The translations under genes and the position numbers were made by a program. From Chloroflexus aurantiacus J-10-fl (GTDB lineage: Bacteria > Chloroflexota > Chloroflexia > Chloroflexales > Chloroflexaceae): a stretch of 64,000 nucleotides of DNA. The notes under the pieces were generated by a model. The model did no database searches, was not told the DNA's origin, and worked only from the letters and a program-made list of their open reading frames with translations. The stretch spans positions 3,658,001-3,722,000 of the forward strand of contig NC_010175.1 of assembly GCF_000018865.1 (NCBI RefSeq), written 5' to 3'. Shown piece by piece: positions 46,924 through 54,455 of this stretch; the stretch's first letter is position 1, and every line of letters starts with the position of its first letter.

Positions 46924-47895
46924 CTACACAACGAACATATCTTCTTTGGCCCACTTGGGCGCAGCAACACGAGCGGCTGCGGCCAGTGCCATATAGCTGA
47001 TCGGATCGGTTCCGGTTGGCACCTCTTTCGGGATCGCCCCGCTGATCTTCTGGGTTTTGAAGACGGTGCCGGGCGCGAGATCGAAGAAGGGAAACTCCGG
47101 TTCGGTACAACCCGTACAGGGCATACCGGCGCGGGTCTTCGATGACTGGCGGTTCCAGAGAATGCGATTGCAGGGTGAGCGAGTCATCGGGCCACGACAA
47201 CCAAACTCGTAGAAGAGACAGCCGGTGCGCGTGCCCTGCCCAAATTCGAGCGTTGATTGTTTGTACTCGAAAAATTGTACCCGTGTACAGCCGGTTTGGG
47301 TGAAGCTGGTAAAGAAGGTCTGCGGACGTTGCAGATCGTCGAGGGCGATGTCGGCGGCGCGACCACTGGCAACCGCGACCAGAATCTGGGTCACCCAGTC
47401 GGGGTGAGCCGGACAGCCGGGAATGTTAATCACCGGCAGACCGGCCTTCGAGCGCCAGTTGGGGCCGAGGAAACCGCCCAGCTCGCGCTTGTGAAACTGA
47501 AGACCGGTGGACTGACTGGGATTAGGGGCCATGGCCGGGATGCCGCCCCAGCAGGCGCAATCACCGATGGCGACCACAATGCTGGCCTGCGCAGCCAGTT
47601 CGCGCACCCACTCTTGCATTGGGCGGTCGGCAAACATGTTGTAGCGGCCAGTGCCGTTCGGGGCCTGGATCACCGTACCCTCGAAGACAAAGATGTCAAG
47701 CGGGCGGGCGCCACTGGCACAGTCGTGAAAGATACGTTTGGCGTTCTCACCCAGCTCCATGCCGAGCGACGGGTGCCACAGAATCTCAATTCCAAAATCG
47801 GTGACCAGATCACACGCACTTGGTTCCTCGGCATTGAGGAATGACATCGTGTTGCCGCTACAGGCGCCACCCTGTAACCAGAGCAATGTTGCCAT
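46924..47895 (-). CDS. [NiFe]-hydrogenase small subunit (group 2a-like, HucS type)
   Basis: 323 residues. Electron-transfer subunit with three Fe-S clusters. It starts MATLLWLQGGACSGNTMSF with no Tat signal peptide, so the enzyme should be cytoplasmic or on the inner face of the membrane. Cluster Cys include those of GGACSGN, IGDCACWGG, GCPAHPDW, TGCTRVQFF, GCLFYEFGCRGP, and MPCTGCTEPEFPFF. Start 47895 is clear: GAAGGAGGCGGTTCA precedes ATG; an upstream in-frame ATG 40 codons earlier lies in the duplicated hypB fragment and is rejected. First structural gene; hypB lies upstream beyond that duplicated segment. Confidence 0.95.
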   Translation of the reverse strand: MATLLWLQGGACSGNTMSFLNAEEPSACDLVTDFGIEILWHPSLGMELGENAKRIFHDCASGARPLDIFVFEGTVIQAPNGTGRYNMFADRPMQEWVRELAAQASIVVAIGDCACWGGIPAMAPNPSQSTGLQFHKRELGGFLGPNWRSKAGLPVINIPGCPAHPDWVTQILVAVASGRAADIALDDLQRPQTFFTSFTQTGCTRVQFFEYKQSTLEFGQGTRTGCLFYEFGCRGPMTRSPCNRILWNRQSSKTRAGMPCTGCTEPEFPFFDLAPGTVFKTQKISGAIPKEVPTGTDPISYMALAAAARVAAPKWAKEDMFVV

Positions 47896-47922
47896 TGAAC
47901 CGCCTCCTTCACCTCTCAAGAT

Positions 47923-48124
47923 GCTAGACTTCCCTATCAAAAACAGCGCTACGCCGATGGTGTTTTTGAATTTGATGATCGTGTTCGCATCTGGTCTCGT
48001 ACCCGGTTTAGTCACTCTTGCAGGCCGGCCTCGCTACGGGCAGAGGTGGCAATGATCGAGGCGAGAGGATTAACAGCGCGAATATGAGTCTCGGCACTCA
48101 CCCGATCAAACCCTACCGGTTCTG
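47923..48124 (-). pseudogene. Duplicated 3' fragment of hypB
   Basis: About 200 bases nearly identical, with point changes and a 5-base size difference, to the 3' end of hypB (48137-48339), offset 214 bases. Read on the minus strand it would encode a second IIATSARSEAGLQE-type segment and end, but with a stop after GLQE. It has no start. It separates hypB from the small-subunit gene. Confidence 0.85.
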
Positions 48125-48162
48125 TCCAACTCCTTCACGACGCCAGACTTCCCTAAACAGCG

Positions 48163-48858
48163 CTACGCTGATGGGGTTTTTGCGTTTGATGATCGTGTTC
48201 GCATCTGATCTCGCAGCCAGTTTAGCCACTCTTGCAGGCCGGCCTCGCTACGGGCAGAGGTGGCAATGATCGGGGCGAGAGGATTAACAGCGCGAATATT
48301 AGTCTCGGCGCTCACCCGATCAAACCCCACCGGTTCTGCCAGGTCCATCTTGGTCAGGATGACCGCATCGGCGGTGGCAAAGGTCGCCGGATACTTCAAC
48401 GGTTTGTCTTCACCTTCAGTCGTAGAGAGTAGGACCACGCGCACCGCTTCGCCGAGATCGTAGCCGGCGGGACACACCAGATTCCCAACGTTCTCGATAA
48501 AGAGGAGATCGATCTGGTTGAGGTCCCAATCGGCGAGATGGCGGGCAACGATGTCGGCTTCGAGATGACACATATCGCCGGTCTGTATCTGCCGTACCAG
48601 CCCACCACTGCGTGCCAGCCGACGGGCATCGTTGTCGGTAGCCAGATCGCCGACCAGGGCCGCGACCCGGCACTCGGCCAGCATCATGCGCATCGTCGCT
48701 TCGAGCAGGCTGGTTTTGCCGGCGCCCGGACTGGACAGCAGATTGACAACCGTCACGCCGGCGGCGTGAAAGCGGTGTCGTAACGCGGCAGCGAGTTGAT
48801 CGTTCTTGTTCAACACGCCCTGGCGAATTTCGATCAGCCGTTTTGTCTCGTAGGTCAT
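48163..48858 (-). CDS. hypB: Hydrogenase nickel incorporation GTPase HypB
   Basis: 231 residues. GTPase that with HypA places nickel into the large subunit. Walker A SSPGAGKTSLLE near residue 44, NVGNLVCPAGYDLGE near residue 128 and the base motif ILTKMDL near residue 178. The N-terminal His-rich nickel stretch found in some HypB proteins is absent; Cys in LIFIENVGNLVCPA remain as metal-site ligands. Start overlaps hypA stop as ATGA. The 3' end was duplicated beyond the stop (see 47923-48124). Confidence 0.96.
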   Translation of the reverse strand: MTYETKRLIEIRQGVLNKNDQLAAALRHRFHAAGVTVVNLLSSPGAGKTSLLEATMRMMLAECRVAALVGDLATDNDARRLARSGGLVRQIQTGDMCHLEADIVARHLADWDLNQIDLLFIENVGNLVCPAGYDLGEAVRVVLLSTTEGEDKPLKYPATFATADAVILTKMDLAEPVGFDRVSAETNIRAVNPLAPIIATSARSEAGLQEWLNWLRDQMRTRSSNAKTPSA

Positions 48859-49199
48859 GGTGTCTCCAGTGCAACCAGTTCTAACTCACGTCCATGAACG
48901 ATCTGACCGCAGGGGCGATCACACCGTGGACAGCGGAACAGCCGTGGGTTCGTCAGCGTCACTTCGGCGTTGCAATCCGGGCAAAAGACGACCACCGGCA
49001 CCTCTTCGATAATCAGTTCAGCCCCGGCCAGCGGTGTGCCTTCGGCGGCGATGGCGAAGCTGAAGCGAAGCGCATCGGCGACCACCCCAGCGAGGGCGCC
49101 GATCCGCAGGTGAACGGCGCTGATCCGATCCACTCCTGCTTCTGCCGCAGCATCGCTGGCAATCGTCACGATGTTGTGCGCAATCGATAATTCGTGCAT
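48855..49199 (-). CDS. hypA: Hydrogenase nickel chaperone HypA
   Basis: 114 residues. Nickel-binding partner of HypB. MHELSIAHNIV at the start supplies the N-terminal nickel site with His2; the zinc-binding pairs CPDC and CPRC lie near residues 73 and 89. Followed by hypB with a four-base overlap; DUF1641 gene upstream ends 5 bases before. Confidence 0.97.
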   Translation of the reverse strand: MHELSIAHNIVTIASDAAAEAGVDRISAVHLRIGALAGVVADALRFSFAIAAEGTPLAGAELIIEEVPVVVFCPDCNAEVTLTNPRLFRCPRCDRPCGQIVHGRELELVALETP

Positions 49200-49203
49200 C
49201 AGC

Positions 49204-50073
49204 CTATTTCAGCGAACGACCAAAGCGGCGACCGAATTCAACAATCAGCCCGGCAGCGCGTTGCACATCGGGATCGCGTAACGCCCGGAGCAGACCAAAC
49301 AGACCAATCGGTTTTGGCTCCTGGCGCAACGCCTCGCGACTGGCGACAAAGGCATTACCCGCTTCCCCAACCAGCTGTACCGTATCGGGATGGAACACAC
49401 CCGAATCGAGCAGTGCGTCGAACTCTGCCGAGGCGATAAATGGCTCGATTCGCTCGATCACCTCGATGAAGTTGGGAGCGACGGCAACCAGGCGGGGGAA
49501 GTAGGGTAGGAACGCGATGAAGGCATCGATCAGCTTATCAGCCGTGATCGTGCGGTCATTCATTGTTGTGCGCAGCTCTTCGACCGCCAGGCGGATATTT
49601 TCGGTCAGCTCATCACCGCGCGCCAGCAGGTGATCGAGCGCACTGACCAGGAAGGCGAGTAGTTCGCTCTGCGCCAGCAGACGATCAAGCGCGGCCAGCG
49701 TGTCGGGTTTGCTTAAGGTTGCGAGCAGGCGCTGAAATGCCGGCTGGGCCGTCAATGTTGCCAACTGCTCAACAGTCGTAGTCAGTTGCGGGAGCGTCCG
49801 CGACAGTCGCATTAGTTGGGCAGCCAGAGCGCCACCATCGTCGGGGAGAGCGGCACGCAATTCGTGAACGCTAGCAGCGACGTTGTCGGCGATAACGTCA
49901 CCCCGTTGTAAGAGGCTATCCACTGCGCCGACCGAAAAAGCCAGCAGTTCGGCGTGGTCGAGCAGCCGGTGCAAGGCGGCAGCCGTCTGCGGTTCGTTTA
50001 GTCGTTCGAGCAACGCATGCGCGTTTAACGGACGGTCGGCATGAGCCGTGGTTGTAGCGCCATTGCTGGTCAT
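49204..50073 (-). CDS. DUF1641-type helical protein
   Basis: 289 residues, alpha-helical, no membrane span. Two related repeats: LLDHAELLAFSVGAVDSLLQRGDVIADNV near residue 37 and LLAQSELLAFLVSALDHLLARGDELTENI near residue 130, then a DUF1641-like C-terminal part (FLPYFPRLVAVAPNFIEVIERIEPF and GLFGLLRALRDPDVQRAAGLI). DUF1641 proteins often lie next to formate dehydrogenases or hydrogenases. As first gene of this operon it is a likely assembly or quinone-side accessory, but this is context only. Confidence 0.7.
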   Translation of the reverse strand: MTSNGATTTAHADRPLNAHALLERLNEPQTAAALHRLLDHAELLAFSVGAVDSLLQRGDVIADNVAASVHELRAALPDDGGALAAQLMRLSRTLPQLTTTVEQLATLTAQPAFQRLLATLSKPDTLAALDRLLAQSELLAFLVSALDHLLARGDELTENIRLAVEELRTTMNDRTITADKLIDAFIAFLPYFPRLVAVAPNFIEVIERIEPFIASAEFDALLDSGVFHPDTVQLVGEAGNAFVASREALRQEPKPIGLFGLLRALRDPDVQRAAGLIVEFGRRFGRSLK

Positions 50074-50278
50074 TGCGCCCCTCGCTCAATAGTGATAGCG
50101 AACGCGAATCGTGGCGATCCAAACGAAAAAAGTGATTGCTTGAACGAAGTATAAGAATTACTGATGCATAACGCAAGTTGTAACTTCACAACCGTCGGTT
50201 GTCGTTAGTCGTTCTGCGGGTTGGATTGTGCTACAGTAGTACCAGCAGTCGGTAGCACGAAGATGATGGGCATTACTC

Positions 50279-52594
50279 ATGACAGGCGAAGTGAACAATC
50301 CTCAGCAGCGGCGCTGGCGGATCAGTGTGCGCGGTATTGTGCAGGGGGTCGGCTTTCGGCCATTTGTGTTTGGTCTGGCCGACCGCTGGCGTTTAGCCGG
50401 TTTTGTGCGCAACGATAGCAACGGGGTTACGATAGAAGTCGAGGGCGACGAGCATGCCCTGCATGCGTTCGTGCATGCCCTGCGCGCAGAGGCACCACCG
50501 CTGGCCCGGATCGATCAGGTGAGTGTTGAGCCGCTGGCACTGGTTGGTGAGCGCAGCTTTGTGATTGCTACCAGCCAGGCTCAACCGCAGCGACGCACCC
50601 TGATCGCTCCTGATACCGCCACCTGTGCCGATTGTTTGCGCGAGATCAACGATCCTGCCGACCGCCGCTATCGGTATGCGTTCACCAACTGCACGAATTG
50701 CGGCCCGCGCTTTACGATAGTGCTCGATGTACCCTACGACCGCGTCAATACCACGATGCGAACCTTCCCCCTCTGCGCCCAGTGCCGGGCAGAGTACGAA
50801 GACCCGCGTAACCGGCGGTTTCACGCTCAACCAACGGCATGCCCGGCGTGCGGGCCGCACCTGCGCTGGTCGGTTGACACCACCGATCCGCTGATCGCGG
50901 CAGCCACAGCCCTGGCAAACGGCGACATCGTGGCCGTGAAGGGATTGGGTGGTTACCATCTGGCCTGTGCTGCTGATGATGAAACGGCGGTAAGCCGTCT
51001 TCGCCAACGCAAGCAGCGCGAAGCACGGCCACTGGCGCTGATGGTGCGCGATGAAGCAGTCGCCGCCCACCTTTGCTTCATCGATCCGGTAGCGCATACC
51101 ATCCTGACCAGCCCGGCGCGTCCGATTGTGCTGTTACCCCGCCGGCCAGACGCACCGGTTGCCCCTTCGGTAGCGCCGGGGATGCAGACGCTGGGGATTA
51201 TGCTCCCGTACACGCCGCTGCACCATCTGCTGCTGGCCGAATACGCCAGGGTGGTTGGCCCGACCCGCCCGGCGGCAATCGTGTTGACCAGCGGTAACCT
51301 GAGTGATGAACCGATTGCGTATGAAGACGACGATGCTGTGCAACGCTTAAGCCCAATTGCTGATGCGATGCTGAGTCACAATCGCCCGATCCATATGCGT
51401 TGTGACGACAGCGTCGTGCGGGTGGCTGCCGGTGGGCCATTGCTGATCCGGCGTTCACGGGGCTATGCCCCGGCACCGATCACCCTGGCGACTGCACTCC
51501 CCTGCCCGATCCTCGCCTGCGGTGGTCACCTCAAAAACACCTTCGCCCTCGGTCGTGGACGGGAGGTCTTCCTGAGCCATCACATCGGCGATCTGGAGAA
51601 TCTCCCGACCCTGCGTTCATTCCACGAAGGCATTGCCCACTTTCAGCGCCTGTTCGACATCCAGCCGGAGGTGGTTGCTTACGATCTCCATCCCGGCTAC
51701 CTGGCCACGCAGGCTGCCCTGGCGATGGCGATCCCGCACAAGATCGGCGTGCAGCATCACCACGCACATATTGCTGCGGTATTGGCCGAATATGGCATTG
51801 ATGGGCCGGTGATTGGTCTGGCGGCGGATGGTAGCGGGTACGGGCCTGATAGCACGGTCTGGGGTGGTGAGATATTCATCGCGACCTGCGCCGATTACAG
51901 GCGGGTCGGGCATCTGGCGCATCTGCTACTGCCCGGCGGCGAACAGGCGGTACGCCAGCCGTGGCGGGTGGCCGCGGCTGCACTATCAACGATCTACGGC
52001 ACCGACTTCTGGCAGCTTTCATTACCACTCGTCCAACAGCTTGATCGTTCAGCCTGGACAGTGCTGGCCCGCATGATAGAACGCTCGCTCAACACGCCAC
52101 GGACATCGAGCCTGGGGCGCTTATTCGATGCAGCGGCGGTGCTGGTAGGGATCGGGCAAACAGCGCGCTACGAAGGGGAGCTGGCCATTCTCCTGGAACA
52201 GATTGCCGATCACGACCAGCCGCCCTACCCGCTGCCGCTCCGTGAAGCGGCGTCCGCTCAGGAGCCGTTTAGGCTGGATGGTCTCGCCCTGCTGGCGGCA
52301 CTGGTTGATGACATGCAACGAGGGGTAGCGCCGGCGGCCATCGCCGGGCGCGTACACCAGGGAGTAGCCCGTGGTTTATTGATGGCCTGCCGGCGCGTGC
52401 GTGATGAGCATGGCCTCACAACCGTCGCGGTAAGTGGGGGTGTCTTCCAGAACGTGTTCCTGCTGGAAACCCTCACCGCACTGCTCACCGCCGACGGCTT
52501 CACCGTCCTGATCCCCCGCCTGGCGCCACCAAACGACGGCGGCCTGGCGCTTGGTCAGGTCGTGGTTGCCGGTGCAGTAATGGCTATGAGGTAG
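50279..52594 (+). CDS. hypF: Hydrogenase maturation carbamoyltransferase HypF
   Basis: 771 residues, full length. Transfers carbamoyl from carbamoyl phosphate to HypE's Cys using ATP. Order: acylphosphatase domain (RGIVQGVGFRPFVFGLA near residue 18), two zinc fingers (CADCLREIN with NCTNCGPRF, and CAQCRAEYED with ACPACGP, residues 115-200), YrdC-like (VAVKGLGGYHLACAADDE near 215), and a Kae1-like domain with HHHAHIAAVLAEYG near residue 493. It is divergent from the rest of the operon; the 206-base gap holds both promoters, including TTGGAT-TACAGT for this strand. Confidence 0.97.
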   Translation: MTGEVNNPQQRRWRISVRGIVQGVGFRPFVFGLADRWRLAGFVRNDSNGVTIEVEGDEHALHAFVHALRAEAPPLARIDQVSVEPLALVGERSFVIATSQAQPQRRTLIAPDTATCADCLREINDPADRRYRYAFTNCTNCGPRFTIVLDVPYDRVNTTMRTFPLCAQCRAEYEDPRNRRFHAQPTACPACGPHLRWSVDTTDPLIAAATALANGDIVAVKGLGGYHLACAADDETAVSRLRQRKQREARPLALMVRDEAVAAHLCFIDPVAHTILTSPARPIVLLPRRPDAPVAPSVAPGMQTLGIMLPYTPLHHLLLAEYARVVGPTRPAAIVLTSGNLSDEPIAYEDDDAVQRLSPIADAMLSHNRPIHMRCDDSVVRVAAGGPLLIRRSRGYAPAPITLATALPCPILACGGHLKNTFALGRGREVFLSHHIGDLENLPTLRSFHEGIAHFQRLFDIQPEVVAYDLHPGYLATQAALAMAIPHKIGVQHHHAHIAAVLAEYGIDGPVIGLAADGSGYGPDSTVWGGEIFIATCADYRRVGHLAHLLLPGGEQAVRQPWRVAAAALSTIYGTDFWQLSLPLVQQLDRSAWTVLARMIERSLNTPRTSSLGRLFDAAAVLVGIGQTARYEGELAILLEQIADHDQPPYPLPLREAASAQEPFRLDGLALLAALVDDMQRGVAPAAIAGRVHQGVARGLLMACRRVRDEHGLTTVAVSGGVFQNVFLLETLTALLTADGFTVLIPRLAPPNDGGLALGQVVVAGAVMAMR

Positions 52595-52605
52595 TCGCCC
52601 TCGGC

Positions 52606-52628
52606 CCCGCTTGTGCGGGCGAGGGGGA
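52606..52628 (+). other. Hairpin after hypF
   Basis: ccctcg-cccgc-ttgt-gcggg-cgaggg stem-loop with no T-tract, 12 bases after the hypF stop. Could slow or stop transcription. Confidence 0.4.
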
Positions 52629-52637
52629 ACGCCCTGC

Positions 52638-52851
52638 TATTCCTCCCCCCAGCGGGGATACACCCTACAATTCCTCCCCCCAGCGGGGATACACCCTGCT
52701 ATTCCTCCCCCCAGCGGGGATACACCCTACAATTCCTCCCCCCAGCGGGGATACACCCTACAATTCCTCCCCCCAGCGGGGATACACCCTACAATTCCTC
52801 CCCCCAGCGGGGATACACCCTACAATTCCTCCCCCCAGCGGCTATGCATTA
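52638..52851. repeat. 31-bp tandem repeat, about 7 copies
   Basis: Unit attcctccccccagcggggat plus acaccctaca, repeated nearly without change except for 'tgct' for 'taca' in one copy. No unique spacers, so not CRISPR. The unit holds a small gc-rich inverted segment. Confidence 0.95.
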
Positions 52852-53930
52852 CCCACATGTCACGCTGCGTTAGGTCGGGCTGCAAGCGCTCCCTGTGGCG
52901 CAGACTGCCAGCCTGCGTGCATTCCATCCCCGTCACTGCCGTCGGGTGATGGCCGTGGCCGATGAGATGGTGCGCAGGGTGAACGTCTGTCCGACAGGCT
53001 GATACACCGGCTACCGCTGCTGCTCCCATCCACTTCCCGTTCATGACGTAAGACCCACCTTACAGCAATGCAACGCGAATAGTGCCCAGGATTGCACCCG
53101 ATGCGGTAGAGGCTGCGAGTGAGCGAAGAAGTTGACAAAATAGTTATGGATAAGGTATAGCCGCTGGGGGGAGGTGGAACAAGGGCCAAACGCCAGGGGG
53201 CACGGCATGCCGTGCCCCTACGGGTGTCCAGCGGTGCATCATTCCGTAGGGGCGACGCATGCGTCGCCCCTACGCATATGTCGCCCAAGGTCGCTCCCTG
53301 GAGTTGGCTATGCATTACCCACATGTCACGCTGCGTCAGGCCGGACTGCACGCGCTCCCCGTGGCGCTGGCTGGAAGCCAGCGTGTAGGCATCCCCGCCA
53401 CCATTGTCAGATGCTGGTCGTAGCTGCTGGTGCGCAGGCACGAACCTGGTACAACCAAACGTCTACGCGCAGTAGCGCATTCATGCCTGACCGACCTGAT
53501 GATCGTCACGAACACATCCAGCATCCCTGTGACCAGGAGGGGGAACGGCGTCCCACGCGCCGGATCGTGAGCACGGCTGGCGCGGCAGCATGGCTGCCGC
53601 ACTCCAAACTACGCGACACGCGTATGACGAGCGGGTAAGGCAATCCATCCAGCACGTGCTGGCTCGGCTGGAACGGTGCATTGCCACCGAGCCAGTCGCC
53701 CAAAACGATATCCATGGCGATCACACCTGCTGATACACACGTGGTTGATACCAGTTATGGGTAATGATAGCCAGCGGGGGGAGGTCAGGAGGGGGGCCGG
53801 GATTAAGGTGAACGAGAATCATTATGGAGCACGCCCGTCTCCACTCCCCACTCCCTGCTACCAAAACCCTCGAACATCCGTATAATACACCGTAAAGAAC
53901 TCGCCAACCTGCCGTCCCAACGACACACCT
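52852..53930. repeat. Repeat field with palindromes and one inverted dispersed repeat
   Basis: No gene recognised. Palindrome ggggcacggcatgccgtgcccc at 53197-53218 and a 30-base palindrome at 53245-53274, the same two motifs as at 131 and 261. About 53490-53690 is an inverted copy of the ~330-bp repeat, core at 53582-53609. Two short copies of 'gctatgcattacccacatgtca' lie near 52842 and 53304. Confidence 0.75.
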
Positions 53931-54443
53931 ATGCTGAAACGAACCATAGCCTTGCTCCTGATAACCGGTGCAGCGGTGATAGCGCTGGTGGCGTTGCACA
54001 CCGTGACTGCCCAGACCCCGCTGCCGCCGACACCATCGGCTGCAACGCCTGTGCCAACGCCTGCGGTGACGCCGACGGCCACGTTGCCCACCTCCGAACC
54101 GACACCGACACTGCAGGAAGTTCTTATCTGTATCATAGGCTTCTTCAGTGGAGAATGCTCGATTGAAAAACTGTGGTCGTTGATTACGCAGTATCCACCG
54201 TTGCAGGTTGTCGGCCTGTTCATCATCGCCGCGCTTATCTTTGGCGCGGTTACCATTGTCAAACGCTTGTACGAGAGTCTACTTCGCTGGATTTACCACA
54301 TCATCGGTGGTCTAAAGAGCGATGCTGGGGAAGAAGCCAGACTCGAGCGGGAGAAGGAGCGTCAAAGGCAGCGGCTAGAACAATGGGAGCGCCAGAAACA
54401 TGCGTCCTCAGCTCGCGAACGCTACCTGTTCAGACTGGAGTAG
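53931..54443 (+). CDS. Membrane protein upstream of NACHT gene
   Basis: 170 residues. Signal-like helix at residues 4-26 (TIALLLITGAAVIALVAL), a Pro/Thr linker (residues 28-60), a short region with two Cys (CIIGFFSGECS), a second helix (LQVVGLFIIAALIFGAVTIV, about 92-112), and a highly charged basic C-terminal coiled coil (EEARLEREKERQRQRLEQWERQ). The topology gives an outside stalk and cytoplasmic coil. The NACHT gene starts 12 bases after its stop, so they form a two-gene unit; it may anchor or be guarded by the NACHT protein. No known family. Confidence 0.65.
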   Translation: MLKRTIALLLITGAAVIALVALHTVTAQTPLPPTPSAATPVPTPAVTPTATLPTSEPTPTLQEVLICIIGFFSGECSIEKLWSLITQYPPLQVVGLFIIAALIFGAVTIVKRLYESLLRWIYHIIGGLKSDAGEEARLEREKERQRQRLEQWERQKHASSARERYLFRLE

Positions 54444-54455
54444 GAGATGCGGCGT

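Noticed and set aside
52638-52851. CRISPR array
   Set aside because: The units are contiguous with no unique spacers and no cas gene lies near.
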